The notes under the pieces are model-generated. The model saw only the letters and a list, made by a program, of their open reading frames with translations, made no database searches and was not told the origin of the DNA. Shown here piece by piece: positions 1-6,874 of a stretch of 15,486 bases of DNA. Each line of letters begins with the position of its first letter. Position 1 is the stretch's first letter. Source of the DNA: Candidatus Rifleibacteriota bacterium (GTDB lineage Bacteria > Riflebacteria > Ozemobacteria > Ozemobacterales > Ozemobacteraceae); contig JAKQOH010000137.1 in the NCBI GenBank assembly GCA_029565415.1, positions 1-15,486 on the forward strand, read 5' to 3'. A program made the translations under genes and the position numbers.

Positions 1-3000
1 GCGAACGCATCGGCAACCAGCTCCTGGCGCAGGCGACCGAGACGGCACTCGTGGTCAGACACCGCCTCGCGGGCGGCGAGATACCGCTCCCGAGCCTGGC
101 CGCCGTCCCACAGCAACTGCCGCACCTGCACGCGCACCTCGGTCAGCCGGTCGTCGTTGAACTGGGTCGGCCCCATCGGCAGGCCCAGGGCGCCCATGCG
201 GTTCTGGTCCCAGTTTTTCCAGGATGCCCCTGCATCGACCTGGGGCCGCTGAGCGGCCCCGATCTCGCGCTGGGCCCCCCGGCCGCCGTCGATCTCGGCC
301 TTCGCCGCCTTCAACTGCGGATTTTCCTGCAGGATGCGCGCGACGATCGCCTGGGTATTCCAGGGCGTTTCGCCCGTTTCAGCCGCGTCGGGAAGCGGCT
401 CGGCGATCCCAGGCTGGCTCTGCTCGGCCAGGCCGGCCTGGCTCGCGGGATCTGCCCCGGCTGCGAAGGCTCCGCCCGCGAGCACCGCCACGAGCAGGAT
501 CGCCAGCAGGATGGCCGGCCGGCTCCGGCCGGAGCGCGCGCTGCCGCCGTTTCCCTTCGCGAACGCCGCTTCCCACCATCTGCCGGCAGATTCTCCGGCG
601 TCGATCGCGAGATCATACATGGCAGGAATGAACACCATCGTGAGCACCGTTCCGAACGTCAGGCCGAACGCGGCCACGACGCCGAGCGGCGACATGCGCT
701 CCAGGCCGACCGCCTGTTCGAGAACGAGCGGCAGAAGCCCGATGACGGTCGAGCCGGTGGTGATCAGGATCGGGCGCAGGCGCACCCGCACCGACTGGAA
801 CAGCGCCTCGCGCCGCTCCATGCCCGCTGCGCGAGCCTGGTCGATGAAGTCGATGAGAATGATGGCGTTGTTCACGATCGTGCCTCCCAGCAGAATGATG
901 CCCATCATGGCCGGCATGCACATGGGTTTGTCCATGATCACCAGCCCCCAGAACGCCCCGATGAGCGACAGCGGAATGGTGCCCATCACCAGCAGCGGCC
1001 GCCACCAGTTCTCGAACAGCCCCCACAACACGACATACAGCAGCGCGATGCCGAACAGCAGGGCCGTGCCCAGCCGACGCCCGGTTTCGTTCATGTCGGC
1101 CATGCTGCCCGCCACGCTCACCGTGTATCCGCCCGGGATCTCGACCCGGCTGATCGCCTCTTCCACGTCCGCGGCGACGGTTGAAAGCGGCCTGCCGTCG
1201 TTGATTCCCAGGATGTCGATGGTCTGGCGGAGGTTTTCACGCGTCAGCAGGGTCGGCGCCAGGACCGGCTCCAGCCGGCCGAGCCCCGCCAGGAACAGCT
1301 CGCCTTTCGGCTGGGGAAGCGGCATCTCGCCCAGGTCGGCCCGCCAGGGCTTCCCCGCCCGGCCGATTTCGACGCGAACCGGCAGGTCGAGATACCCGTC
1401 CATCTGCATGCGCGACGGATATCTGCCGGTGAGGGTCACACCCAGAAACTCGCCGATCGCGCGGGCCGACAGCCGTTCCTGGGAGAGCAGTTCGAGCGAC
1501 GGCCGGAACAGGGTTTCGGGCTTGTCATACCGCCAGTTCAGCAGGGGGTCGCGCAAGCCGGGCACGCGGCCCATCTCCCGGACGATCCGGTTCCCGATCT
1601 CGGCGAGCCTGATGGGATCGCGACCGGCCACGACGACGTCGATCGGCGCCTTCGTGGTGGAAAGCGGCGTCGCACCGTATTCCTTCACCGAAACGGATTC
1701 GAGGCCGGGAATCGCCGCCAGACTGCGCCGCCACTCGTTCATGATCTCCCAGACGGTCTGATTGCGGCGGTCGCGGGTGCTCAGCCGGACCTGGATCTCG
1801 GCCTGTTGTGGAAGCTGGCCACCGGCTCCGAAGCTGACCTGGCCCGGCTCGGCCCCGACCACGGTCGAAACGCTCTGGACGTGCGGCGACCGGTTGACGA
1901 CCTCTTCACACCGGGTGACGAGAGCTTCGACCTCGGAAAGCGGCATCGCCGGCGACATGTTCAGGTTGATCGTCACCATCCCGGCATCCATGGGCGGCAT
2001 CAGCTCGCGGCCGACCAGGGGCATCGTCAGCCGGACCGAGACGATGAGCAGCACCAGGCACACCACCAGCGCGGTCAGGCGGAATCGCAGAACAACCCTG
2101 AGCAGCCACAGGTAGACTTCGGCCATCTGCGCGAGGCCATATTCTATGGCTTTCAATATTTTATTTTGAATGCCGCCGCCGCTGCTTCCGGCATTCTCCG
2201 CAGGGGTTTCCTCCCCGGCCGGCACGCCGCCGTTCCGGAAGAACATCCAGCGGAGAAGATGGGGCACGATGGTGATGGCCGCCACGAAGGATCCGATCAG
2301 GGTCGCCGTGATCATCAACGTCAGCGGCCGCAGCACCTGCTGGGCGTAGCCGCCGGCGAACATGATGGGGATCATCACGACAACGGTCGTGAGCATGCCC
2401 CCGAGAATCGAGAAGACCACTTCCTCGGTGCCGGCCACGACCACCTCGGGGGTGCGCTCGCCGCCTTCGAAGCGGCGGAACACGTTTTCCACGACGACGA
2501 CCGACGCGTCGACGACCATGCCCACCGCCACGATCAGGCCGGTCAGCGTCACCATGTTGAGGGTGTAGGACGTGAAGCCCAGGAATGCGAGCGCGGTCAG
2601 GAACGACAGGGGAATCGAGATACCGATGATGAGGGAGGTGCGGATCTCGACCAGGAACACCAGCACCACCAGCATGGTCAGCCAGATCGCGGAGTACAGC
2701 GAATCGCGCATGCCCGCGAGGTTGATGTCGATGATCGGCTGCTGATCGGTGGTGACATCGAAGGCCAGGCCGGGAAACATCTCGGCCAGCCGCGGCAGAT
2801 GCCCCTTCACCGAGGCCAGCGCCCGCATCGCGTTGCCGCCTTCGGTTTTGAGGATATTCAGGGCGATCGCCGCCGAGCCGTTGCCGTGATACAGGCTGCG
2901 AGGCTCTTTGAAGCCGAGGCTGATCGAGGCCACGTCTCCGACCGTTACAACCCCGCCTTCCGCCACGCGCAGGGGAATGGCCGCCAGCTCTTCCGGCGTC

Positions 3001-3713
3001 CGGGCCTCCTGCACGGTTTTCACGAGCGACTCGCGGCCCCGGTTGAGCCAGTAGCCGCCCGGCAGTGTCAGGTTGTCGGCCCCGATCGCGCCCAGAACGG
3101 CTTCCGGAGCCAGCCGGAACTGTTGCAGCCGGTCGATGTCGAGCCGCACCAGCACCTCGGGGGAATGGGCCCCGAAGACGTCGACCTTGCCGACGCCGGG
3201 AAGCATCAGCAGTTCTTCCTTCAGGTCGTTCTCGGCCAGCAGGCGCACGGCACGCAGATCGAGCCCCGACCCCGGCCGCGGCCGCACTCCGAGCGTCATC
3301 ACCGGCCGGTTGGCGTCGGTCACCCGGAAGATCTGGGGTTCCTGGGTGCCGGTCGGGAACTGGCCCTTGAGGCGGGCGACCGCGTTGACGACGTCGTTGG
3401 TCGCCAGGCCGAGATCGGTGCCGTATTCGAACTGGACGTTCACCGACGAGATCTCGTCGCGCGAGGTCGCCGTCACCTTGACGACCCCGGTCAGGCCCTT
3501 CAGTTCACGATCGAGCAGGGTCGAGACCTGGCGGTTGACATCGGCCGCCCCGGCGCCGCGAATGACGGTCATCACGACAAGCTGCGGGGGAACCGTGTCC
3601 GGAAACAGGTCCTGCGGCAGAACGAAGTAGGCGCGCACCCCAAGCAGGGTGACGAGCATCCACAGCATGCCGACCCAGACGGGCCGGCGCAGGACGGTCG
3701 ATATGAAGTTCAT
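1..3713 (-). CDS. RND efflux permease fused to a TolC-type outer-membrane domain (partial at window edge)
   Basis: Inner-membrane, proton-driven RND (HAE-type) drug exporter, with 1237 residues visible and the C-terminus outside the window. It starts at an ATG that overlaps the adaptor's stop (ATGA), with GGAGGT 6 nt upstream. TM1 is at about 12-31, TM2 begins near 338 and TM7 near 543, with periplasmic porter domains following TM1 and TM7. TM4 has VVDASVVVVEN with a single Asp (D402) where AcrB has two. TM10 has VNNAII (N948) where AcrB has Lys940. The pump part ends after TM12 near residue 1035. The frame stays open through a basic, then hydrophobic segment (about 1066-1084, ending AFA before Ala1085) that looks like a signal peptide. 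It then enters a TolC/OEP-like domain from about 1118 (PQLKAAKAEI, RQLLWDGGQARERY). Between Met1032 and the hydrophobic core there is no ATG, GTG or TTG codon, which supports a real fusion. The substrate is unknown. Confidence 0.9.
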   Translation of the reverse strand, partial: MNFISTVLRRPVWVGMLWMLVTLLGVRAYFVLPQDLFPDTVPPQLVVMTVIRGAGAADVNRQVSTLLDRELKGLTGVVKVTATSRDEISSVNVQFEYGTDLGLATNDVVNAVARLKGQFPTGTQEPQIFRVTDANRPVMTLGVRPRPGSGLDLRAVRLLAENDLKEELLMLPGVGKVDVFGAHSPEVLVRLDIDRLQQFRLAPEAVLGAIGADNLTLPGGYWLNRGRESLVKTVQEARTPEELAAIPLRVAEGGVVTVGDVASISLGFKEPRSLYHGNGSAAIALNILKTEGGNAMRALASVKGHLPRLAEMFPGLAFDVTTDQQPIIDINLAGMRDSLYSAIWLTMLVVLVFLVEIRTSLIIGISIPLSFLTALAFLGFTSYTLNMVTLTGLIVAVGMVVDASVVVVENVFRRFEGGERTPEVVVAGTEEVVFSILGGMLTTVVVMIPIMFAGGYAQQVLRPLTLMITATLIGSFVAAITIVPHLLRWMFFRNGGVPAGEETPAENAGSSGGGIQNKILKAIEYGLAQMAEVYLWLLRVVLRFRLTALVVCLVLLIVSVRLTMPLVGRELMPPMDAGMVTINLNMSPAMPLSEVEALVTRCEEVVNRSPHVQSVSTVVGAEPGQVSFGAGGQLPQQAEIQVRLSTRDRRNQTVWEIMNEWRRSLAAIPGLESVSVKEYGATPLSTTKAPIDVVVAGRDPIRLAEIGNRIVREMGRVPGLRDPLLNWRYDKPETLFRPSLELLSQERLSARAIGEFLGVTLTGRYPSRMQMDGYLDLPVRVEIGRAGKPWRADLGEMPLPQPKGELFLAGLGRLEPVLAPTLLTRENLRQTIDILGINDGRPLSTVAADVEEAISRVEIPGGYTVSVAGSMADMNETGRRLGTALLFGIALLYVVLWGLFENWWRPLLVMGTIPLSLIGAFWGLVIMDKPMCMPAMMGIILLGGTIVNNAIILIDFIDQARAAGMERREALFQSVRVRLRPILITTGSTVIGLLPLVLEQAVGLERMSPLGVVAAFGLTFGTVLTMVFIPAMYDLAIDAGESAGRWWEAAFAKGNGGSARSGRSRPAILLAILLVAVLAGGAFAAGADPASQAGLAEQSQPGIAEPLPDAAETGETPWNTQAIVARILQENPQLKAAKAEIDGGRGAQREIGAAQRPQVDAGASWKNWDQNRMGALGLPMGPTQFNDDRLTEVRVQVRQLLWDGGQARERYLAAREAVSDHECRLGRLRQELVADAF

Positions 3714-5008
3714 GGCGCCACCTCCACCGGAAACGATGCAGGCAGGCGCACATGCGCGAGATACGGAGCGACCAGGAACCGCGCGTCGGAACGCACCTGC
3801 GCAGGCGACACGACGGCCCGTCCGTCATCGCCGATCATCTCGGGAACGATCGCGCGGCGGTTCGCCATGCCGCCGGCAACCTCGTATACCACCCAGGCCC
3901 CGGGCGAGGCGAGGTCGGGAAACAACATGCCGGCTTCCAGGGTCAGCCCGGTCATCTGGCGCACCACCACGCGGGCGGGAAGCTGGCGACCGACGAGCAG
4001 AGCGGGAGCCGCTGACGGCACCGCGGCTTCGGCGATCACCTGGCGGAACTCGTTGACCTGCGGATGGATGCGATCCAGGCGGAAGCGAGTGGCCTCGGAT
4101 GAAGATCCTGTTCCCGTTTCGGTTTCTGGGCACAGGAAGGCGAACTCCTCGTCGCTCAGGCAGACCAACTGCCCCGGAACCAGCTCAGACGAACGATTCT
4201 GGGGTATCTGAAGCCGAAGGCGGGTTTCGCGGGTATCTTCGAGCACGTAGACGGGGGTGCCGGGCATCACGAACTGCCCTTCTTCCTGGAGGCGGGCGGT
4301 GATGACGCCGTCGACCGGGGCCCGCAGAACGCTGTAGTCCTGCCGGATCTTCCACAGGTCGGCGCTCTTGCGGGCGGCCTGCTGCTGTGCGCTGATCGTC
4401 CCCTGCTGGGCGCGCGAACTGCGGATCTGCTCATCCATGGCTTTCAGACGGCTCTCGGCGTCGATGCGGCGGTTTTTCGAGGCGTCCCACTGGCTCTGGC
4501 TGATCGCGCCGCCCTCGAACAACGCCCGGTCGCGCTCCTCCTCGGCCTTCTGGAACGCGAGGTTGGCTTGCAGGGCTTCCCGCTGGCTCACCAGCGCGGC
4601 GAGAGCCGCCTTGACCGACTCGAGCTGGCCACCGGCGGCCGCCACCTGGGCATCGGCGGCCCCTTTCTGCACGCTCGGCTCGTCGGGATCGATGCGGGCC
4701 AGCTCATCGCCGGCCTTCACCCGGTCGCCCTCACGATGCGAGAGGGAAACGAGCCTGCCCGCCATCTGCACCGGCACGCGGATCGACGCATGGCTTTCCA
4801 CGGTCGCAATGGCGGGAATCGTTCGCAGGACGGTTCCCTGAGCGGGGGAACGGGCTTCGATGGTTCTGACGGCGGGAAGCGGCGGTTTCGCGGCCGCCAT
4901 CCGGGCGCGCAGGGACAGGAACCGGCTGAACCCGAGAGCCACGAGAGCCACGAAGGCCAGGATCATCGTTCCCCGGATGAGCCATCCGGAAAGATTTCGC
5001 ATCGTCAT
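3710..5008 (-). CDS. RND efflux periplasmic adaptor (HlyD/MFP family)
   Basis: 432-residue membrane-fusion protein that links an RND pump to an outer-membrane channel. The N-terminus has one membrane anchor at about 13-33 and no lipobox cysteine. The first half of a biotinyl-lipoyl fold is near 83-107 (AGRLVSL...EGDRVKAGDELARID). An Ala/Gln/Glu-rich coiled-coil hairpin covers about 112-220. The second lipoyl half is near 225-255 (YSVLRAPVDGVI, GTPVYVLED), followed by beta-barrel and membrane-proximal regions. The ATG overlaps the TetR stop codon (ATGA), with GAGGGGG 7 nt upstream; a second ATG two codons later is less likely. Its own stop overlaps the pump's ATG. The order repressor-adaptor-pump indicates one transcript and translational coupling. 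Its partner is very likely the RND protein next door. Confidence 0.93.
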   Translation of the reverse strand: MTMRNLSGWLIRGTMILAFVALVALGFSRFLSLRARMAAAKPPLPAVRTIEARSPAQGTVLRTIPAIATVESHASIRVPVQMAGRLVSLSHREGDRVKAGDELARIDPDEPSVQKGAADAQVAAAGGQLESVKAALAALVSQREALQANLAFQKAEEERDRALFEGGAISQSQWDASKNRRIDAESRLKAMDEQIRSSRAQQGTISAQQQAARKSADLWKIRQDYSVLRAPVDGVITARLQEEGQFVMPGTPVYVLEDTRETRLRLQIPQNRSSELVPGQLVCLSDEEFAFLCPETETGTGSSSEATRFRLDRIHPQVNEFRQVIAEAAVPSAAPALLVGRQLPARVVVRQMTGLTLEAGMLFPDLASPGAWVVYEVAGGMANRRAIVPEMIGDDGRAVVSPAQVRSDARFLVAPYLAHVRLPASFPVEVAP

Positions 5009-5688
5009 TTCGACACCCCCTCGTTCCCGCTCGCCAACGGAGCTTTGCGGACACCATCGAGAAACAGCCTGGCAAGGACCGGAGCGACCGTTTTGGCGGG
5101 CGGAAGCCCCTTTTCGTGGAAGACGAACTTCCAGAGAAAACCCGACCCGAACATCTGGCCAATCAGCGCCCGCACGAGAATCTTCGGATCGATCTTCCGG
5201 AATGCCCCGGCTTTGATCCTGCGTTCGATGAACCCGGTAAAGAAGTCGAAGACGGAAGACAGCATCTTGTCGGAGAACTGTCTCGCGAATTCGGGGCGGA
5301 ACAGGGCTTCGCTGATCAGGATGCTGACGAAATCACCGTATTTCTCGAGATGCCGGAGCCGGTTTTCGAAAATCGTCTCGAGAATCTCGAGGTCGTCGGC
5401 ATCGTCGGGAATCTTCATTTCCCGCGGGAGCGTCTCGATCATATACGTCTGCACCAGCCCGAACAGGATGTCATCCTTCGTGGCGAAGTAGTTGAAGATG
5501 GTACCCTCGGACGCTCCGGCCTCAAGGGCGATCTCACGGGTGGTCGTTCGCTGGAACCCCTTTTCGGCGAACAGCTTCCGCGCGGCGGCGAGAATCTCCT
5601 CACGCCTGCTTTCCGGCTTCCGGCGCCGCTCTTCCCTGCCCTTGTCGCTGGCCGAACGGCCCTTGCCGGATGTTTTTCCGAGTGTCAT
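5005..5688 (-). CDS. TetR/AcrR-family transcriptional repressor of the efflux operon
   Basis: 227-residue TetR-family regulator and first gene of the efflux operon. After a basic, probably disordered N-terminus (about 1-28), the DNA-binding domain runs from about 29 to 80. It includes the typical EILAAARKLFAEKGF helix and a helix-turn-helix around 47-68 (TTTREIALEAGASEGTIFNYF). The remainder is the helical ligand-binding and dimerisation domain, which is divergent in this family, so the inducer cannot be read from sequence. AGGAGG lies 5 nt before the ATG. Two palindromes upstream overlap the promoter, so it probably represses itself and the pump until a pump substrate binds. Its TGA overlaps the ATG of the adaptor gene. 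Confidence 0.93.
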   Translation of the reverse strand: MTLGKTSGKGRSASDKGREERRRKPESRREEILAAARKLFAEKGFQRTTTREIALEAGASEGTIFNYFATKDDILFGLVQTYMIETLPREMKIPDDADDLEILETIFENRLRHLEKYGDFVSILISEALFRPEFARQFSDKMLSSVFDFFTGFIERRIKAGAFRKIDPKILVRALIGQMFGSGFLWKFVFHEKGLPPAKTVAPVLARLFLDGVRKAPLASGNEGVSK

Positions 5689-5709
5689 GTGTGCCTCCTC
5701 GCGAGCTAC

Positions 5710-5731
5710 TTATTGAGTGCTCACTCAATAA
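5710..5731. promoter_or_regulatory. Operator 1, probable TetR binding palindrome
   Basis: Perfect 10-bp inverted repeat with a 2-bp centre: arms TTATTGAGTG and CACTCAATAA around CT. It covers the end of the -10 box and the predicted transcription start of the TetR-adaptor-pump operon, an ideal place for repression. It shares the core GAGTGCTCACT with operator 2. Assignment to the adjacent TetR protein is inference from position and symmetry. Confidence 0.8.
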
Positions 5732-5758
5732 TATACGCGAAACCGTTCGTTTTGGCAA
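5730..5758 (-). promoter_or_regulatory. Sigma70-type promoter of the TetR-adaptor-pump operon
   Basis: On the minus strand, a -35 box TTGCCA (5758-5753) is followed by exactly 17 nt and a -10 box TATATT (5735-5730). Each box differs from consensus at one base. Transcription would start near 5723 and give a leader of about 35 nt before the TetR ATG. Operators 1 and 2 overlap the -10 and -35 ends. Confidence 0.75.
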
Positions 5759-5771
5759 GTGAGCACTCACT
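5758..5771. promoter_or_regulatory. Operator 2, probable second TetR binding palindrome
   Basis: Inverted repeat of 6 bp with a 2-bp centre (AGTGAG, CA, CTCACT). It is shorter than operator 1 but has the same GAGTGCTCACT core on the minus strand. Its centre is 44 bp, about four helical turns, from that of operator 1. It abuts the -35 box, so two dimers on one DNA face would clamp the promoter. Confidence 0.65.
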
Positions 5772-5818
5772 CATTTATTTCGAAGCCCGCTGGTTGCCGT
5801 GAAGCCGTCAACATCCTC

Positions 5819-5865
5819 CGGAAAGCGAAACAGCCGATGCCGCCTCGGGAGGCTGCATCGGCTGT
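5819..5865 (-). terminator. Intrinsic terminator after the phosphodiesterase gene
   Basis: An 11-bp perfect stem (ACAGCCGATGC with GCATCGGCTGT) continues past one mismatch into a 5-bp inner stem (GCCTC/GAGGC) with a GG loop on the plus strand, at 5830-5865. Read on the minus strand, the hairpin is followed by a T-rich run (TTTCGCTTTCC). It lies about 15 nt after the phosphodiesterase stop and insulates the efflux promoter. The plus-strand side has no T tract, so it is probably one-directional. Confidence 0.85.
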
Positions 5866-5880
5866 GCCGTGTCAGAACGC

Positions 5881-6807
5881 CTACTTCTTGCGTCTCGTCA
5901 TCCGCTGGGGAAAATCGGTGAAGATTCCATCCACCCCAGCCTTGATCAACGCCTCCATCTCGGCCGGATCATTCACGGTCCAGACGCACACCTTCAGCCC
6001 GGCTGCATGAGCGATCCGGATCACGTCATCGCGGACCGCGCCGTCCCGGTGCCAGGCCAGGCTGCCGATGCCCAGCACATCCGAACCCGGATTGTATCCG
6101 CTCACCCCGAGCTGATCGACGAGATACCCGCCGAGCGGGTACACCGGCTGATCGCACAGGGCGGCACGTTCTATCTCTGGAGCTATTTTTCTCAACCGGG
6201 CCAGGATCTCATGGTCGAACGAGGAGAACACCGTCCGGGCCTCGAGCCCCGCCGCGCGCACCTCCGCGACGACCGTTTCGGCCAGCCCCTCGTAATACAT
6301 CGGAAAATTCTTCAGCTCGATGTTCACTCCCGCCCTGCCCGCGGCCACCAGCGCTAGAACCTGTTTCAGGGTCGGAATGCGCACCTTCCCGCTCCGGAAT
6401 CGCGCAAGATCCGTTTCTGGCACGGCACCGGCCGCGATCTGGCCGAACGGGTCGTTCGCCACGAACCAGCTTCCCGCATCGAGGCTCAACAGCTCGACCG
6501 CCGTGAAATCCCCCACCCTCCAGGGTTTCCGGTCGGGAAACCGCTCCGCCACATCGCTGCACCGTTCCAGCGTGTCGTCATGCACCACCACCGGCACTCC
6601 ATCCCGGCTCAGATGCACATCGAGCTCGATCATGTCGGCCCCGAACCGGTCGAGACCGATCCGGAACGCCTCCAGGGTGTTCTCGGGAGCCACGCTCCGC
6701 GCGCCCCGGTGGGCAATCGCGAGCGTCCGCCCCGTGCCCGACGGCGCGGCAAACGCGCACGCGGACAGCACGACGGCCAGGAGTGTCACGACAAGCCTGA
6801 TGTTCAT
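5881..6807 (-). CDS. Exported glycerophosphodiester phosphodiesterase (GDPD family)
   Basis: 308-residue enzyme that hydrolyses glycerophosphodiesters to glycerol 3-phosphate and an alcohol. GDPD signatures are clear: AHRGARSVAPENT (H33, R34, E42, N43), IELDVH (E61, D63, H65), VVVHDDTLER (H76), a central IELKN strand, and C-terminal VWTVND and GVDGIFTDFP. The N-terminus is a signal sequence. LSAC17 fits a lipobox, so it may be a lipoprotein, but AFA before Ala21 is also a possible signal peptidase I site. It therefore probably acts in the periplasm or on a membrane surface. AAGGAGG lies 6 nt or so before the ATG. It follows the ECF gene by 67 nt. That gap has a TATACT -10-like hexamer (6851-6846) but no good -35, so its own promoter is uncertain. 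A strong terminator closes it. Confidence 0.93.
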   Translation of the reverse strand: MNIRLVVTLLAVVLSACAFAAPSGTGRTLAIAHRGARSVAPENTLEAFRIGLDRFGADMIELDVHLSRDGVPVVVHDDTLERCSDVAERFPDRKPWRVGDFTAVELLSLDAGSWFVANDPFGQIAAGAVPETDLARFRSGKVRIPTLKQVLALVAAGRAGVNIELKNFPMYYEGLAETVVAEVRAAGLEARTVFSSFDHEILARLRKIAPEIERAALCDQPVYPLGGYLVDQLGVSGYNPGSDVLGIGSLAWHRDGAVRDDVIRIAHAAGLKVCVWTVNDPAEMEALIKAGVDGIFTDFPQRMTRRKK

Positions 6808-6874
6808 TTCCCACCCTCCTTGGAAGTTCGGTCGGTTCTGTCGCCAGTATACCCCAACCCCAAAACGCGATGCG

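Noticed and set aside
1806..4211. 801-residue plus-strand open frame, and other long plus-strand frames at 51-1184, 334-1761 and 6320-8122
   Set aside because: They lie antisense to the RND, adaptor, phosphodiesterase and ECF genes. Their translations are rich in His, Arg, Asp and Gln with no domain, as expected from reversed high-GC codons.
4931..4955. Short direct repeat (GAGAGCCACGA-like) in the adaptor gene
   Set aside because: It encodes the repeated Val-Ala-Leu of the membrane anchor. It is explained by the protein sequence.
6846..6874. Separate promoter for the phosphodiesterase gene (TATACT at 6851-6846)
   Set aside because: The -10-like hexamer has no convincing -35 at 16-18 nt, so it is noted in the gene entry but not called as a promoter.
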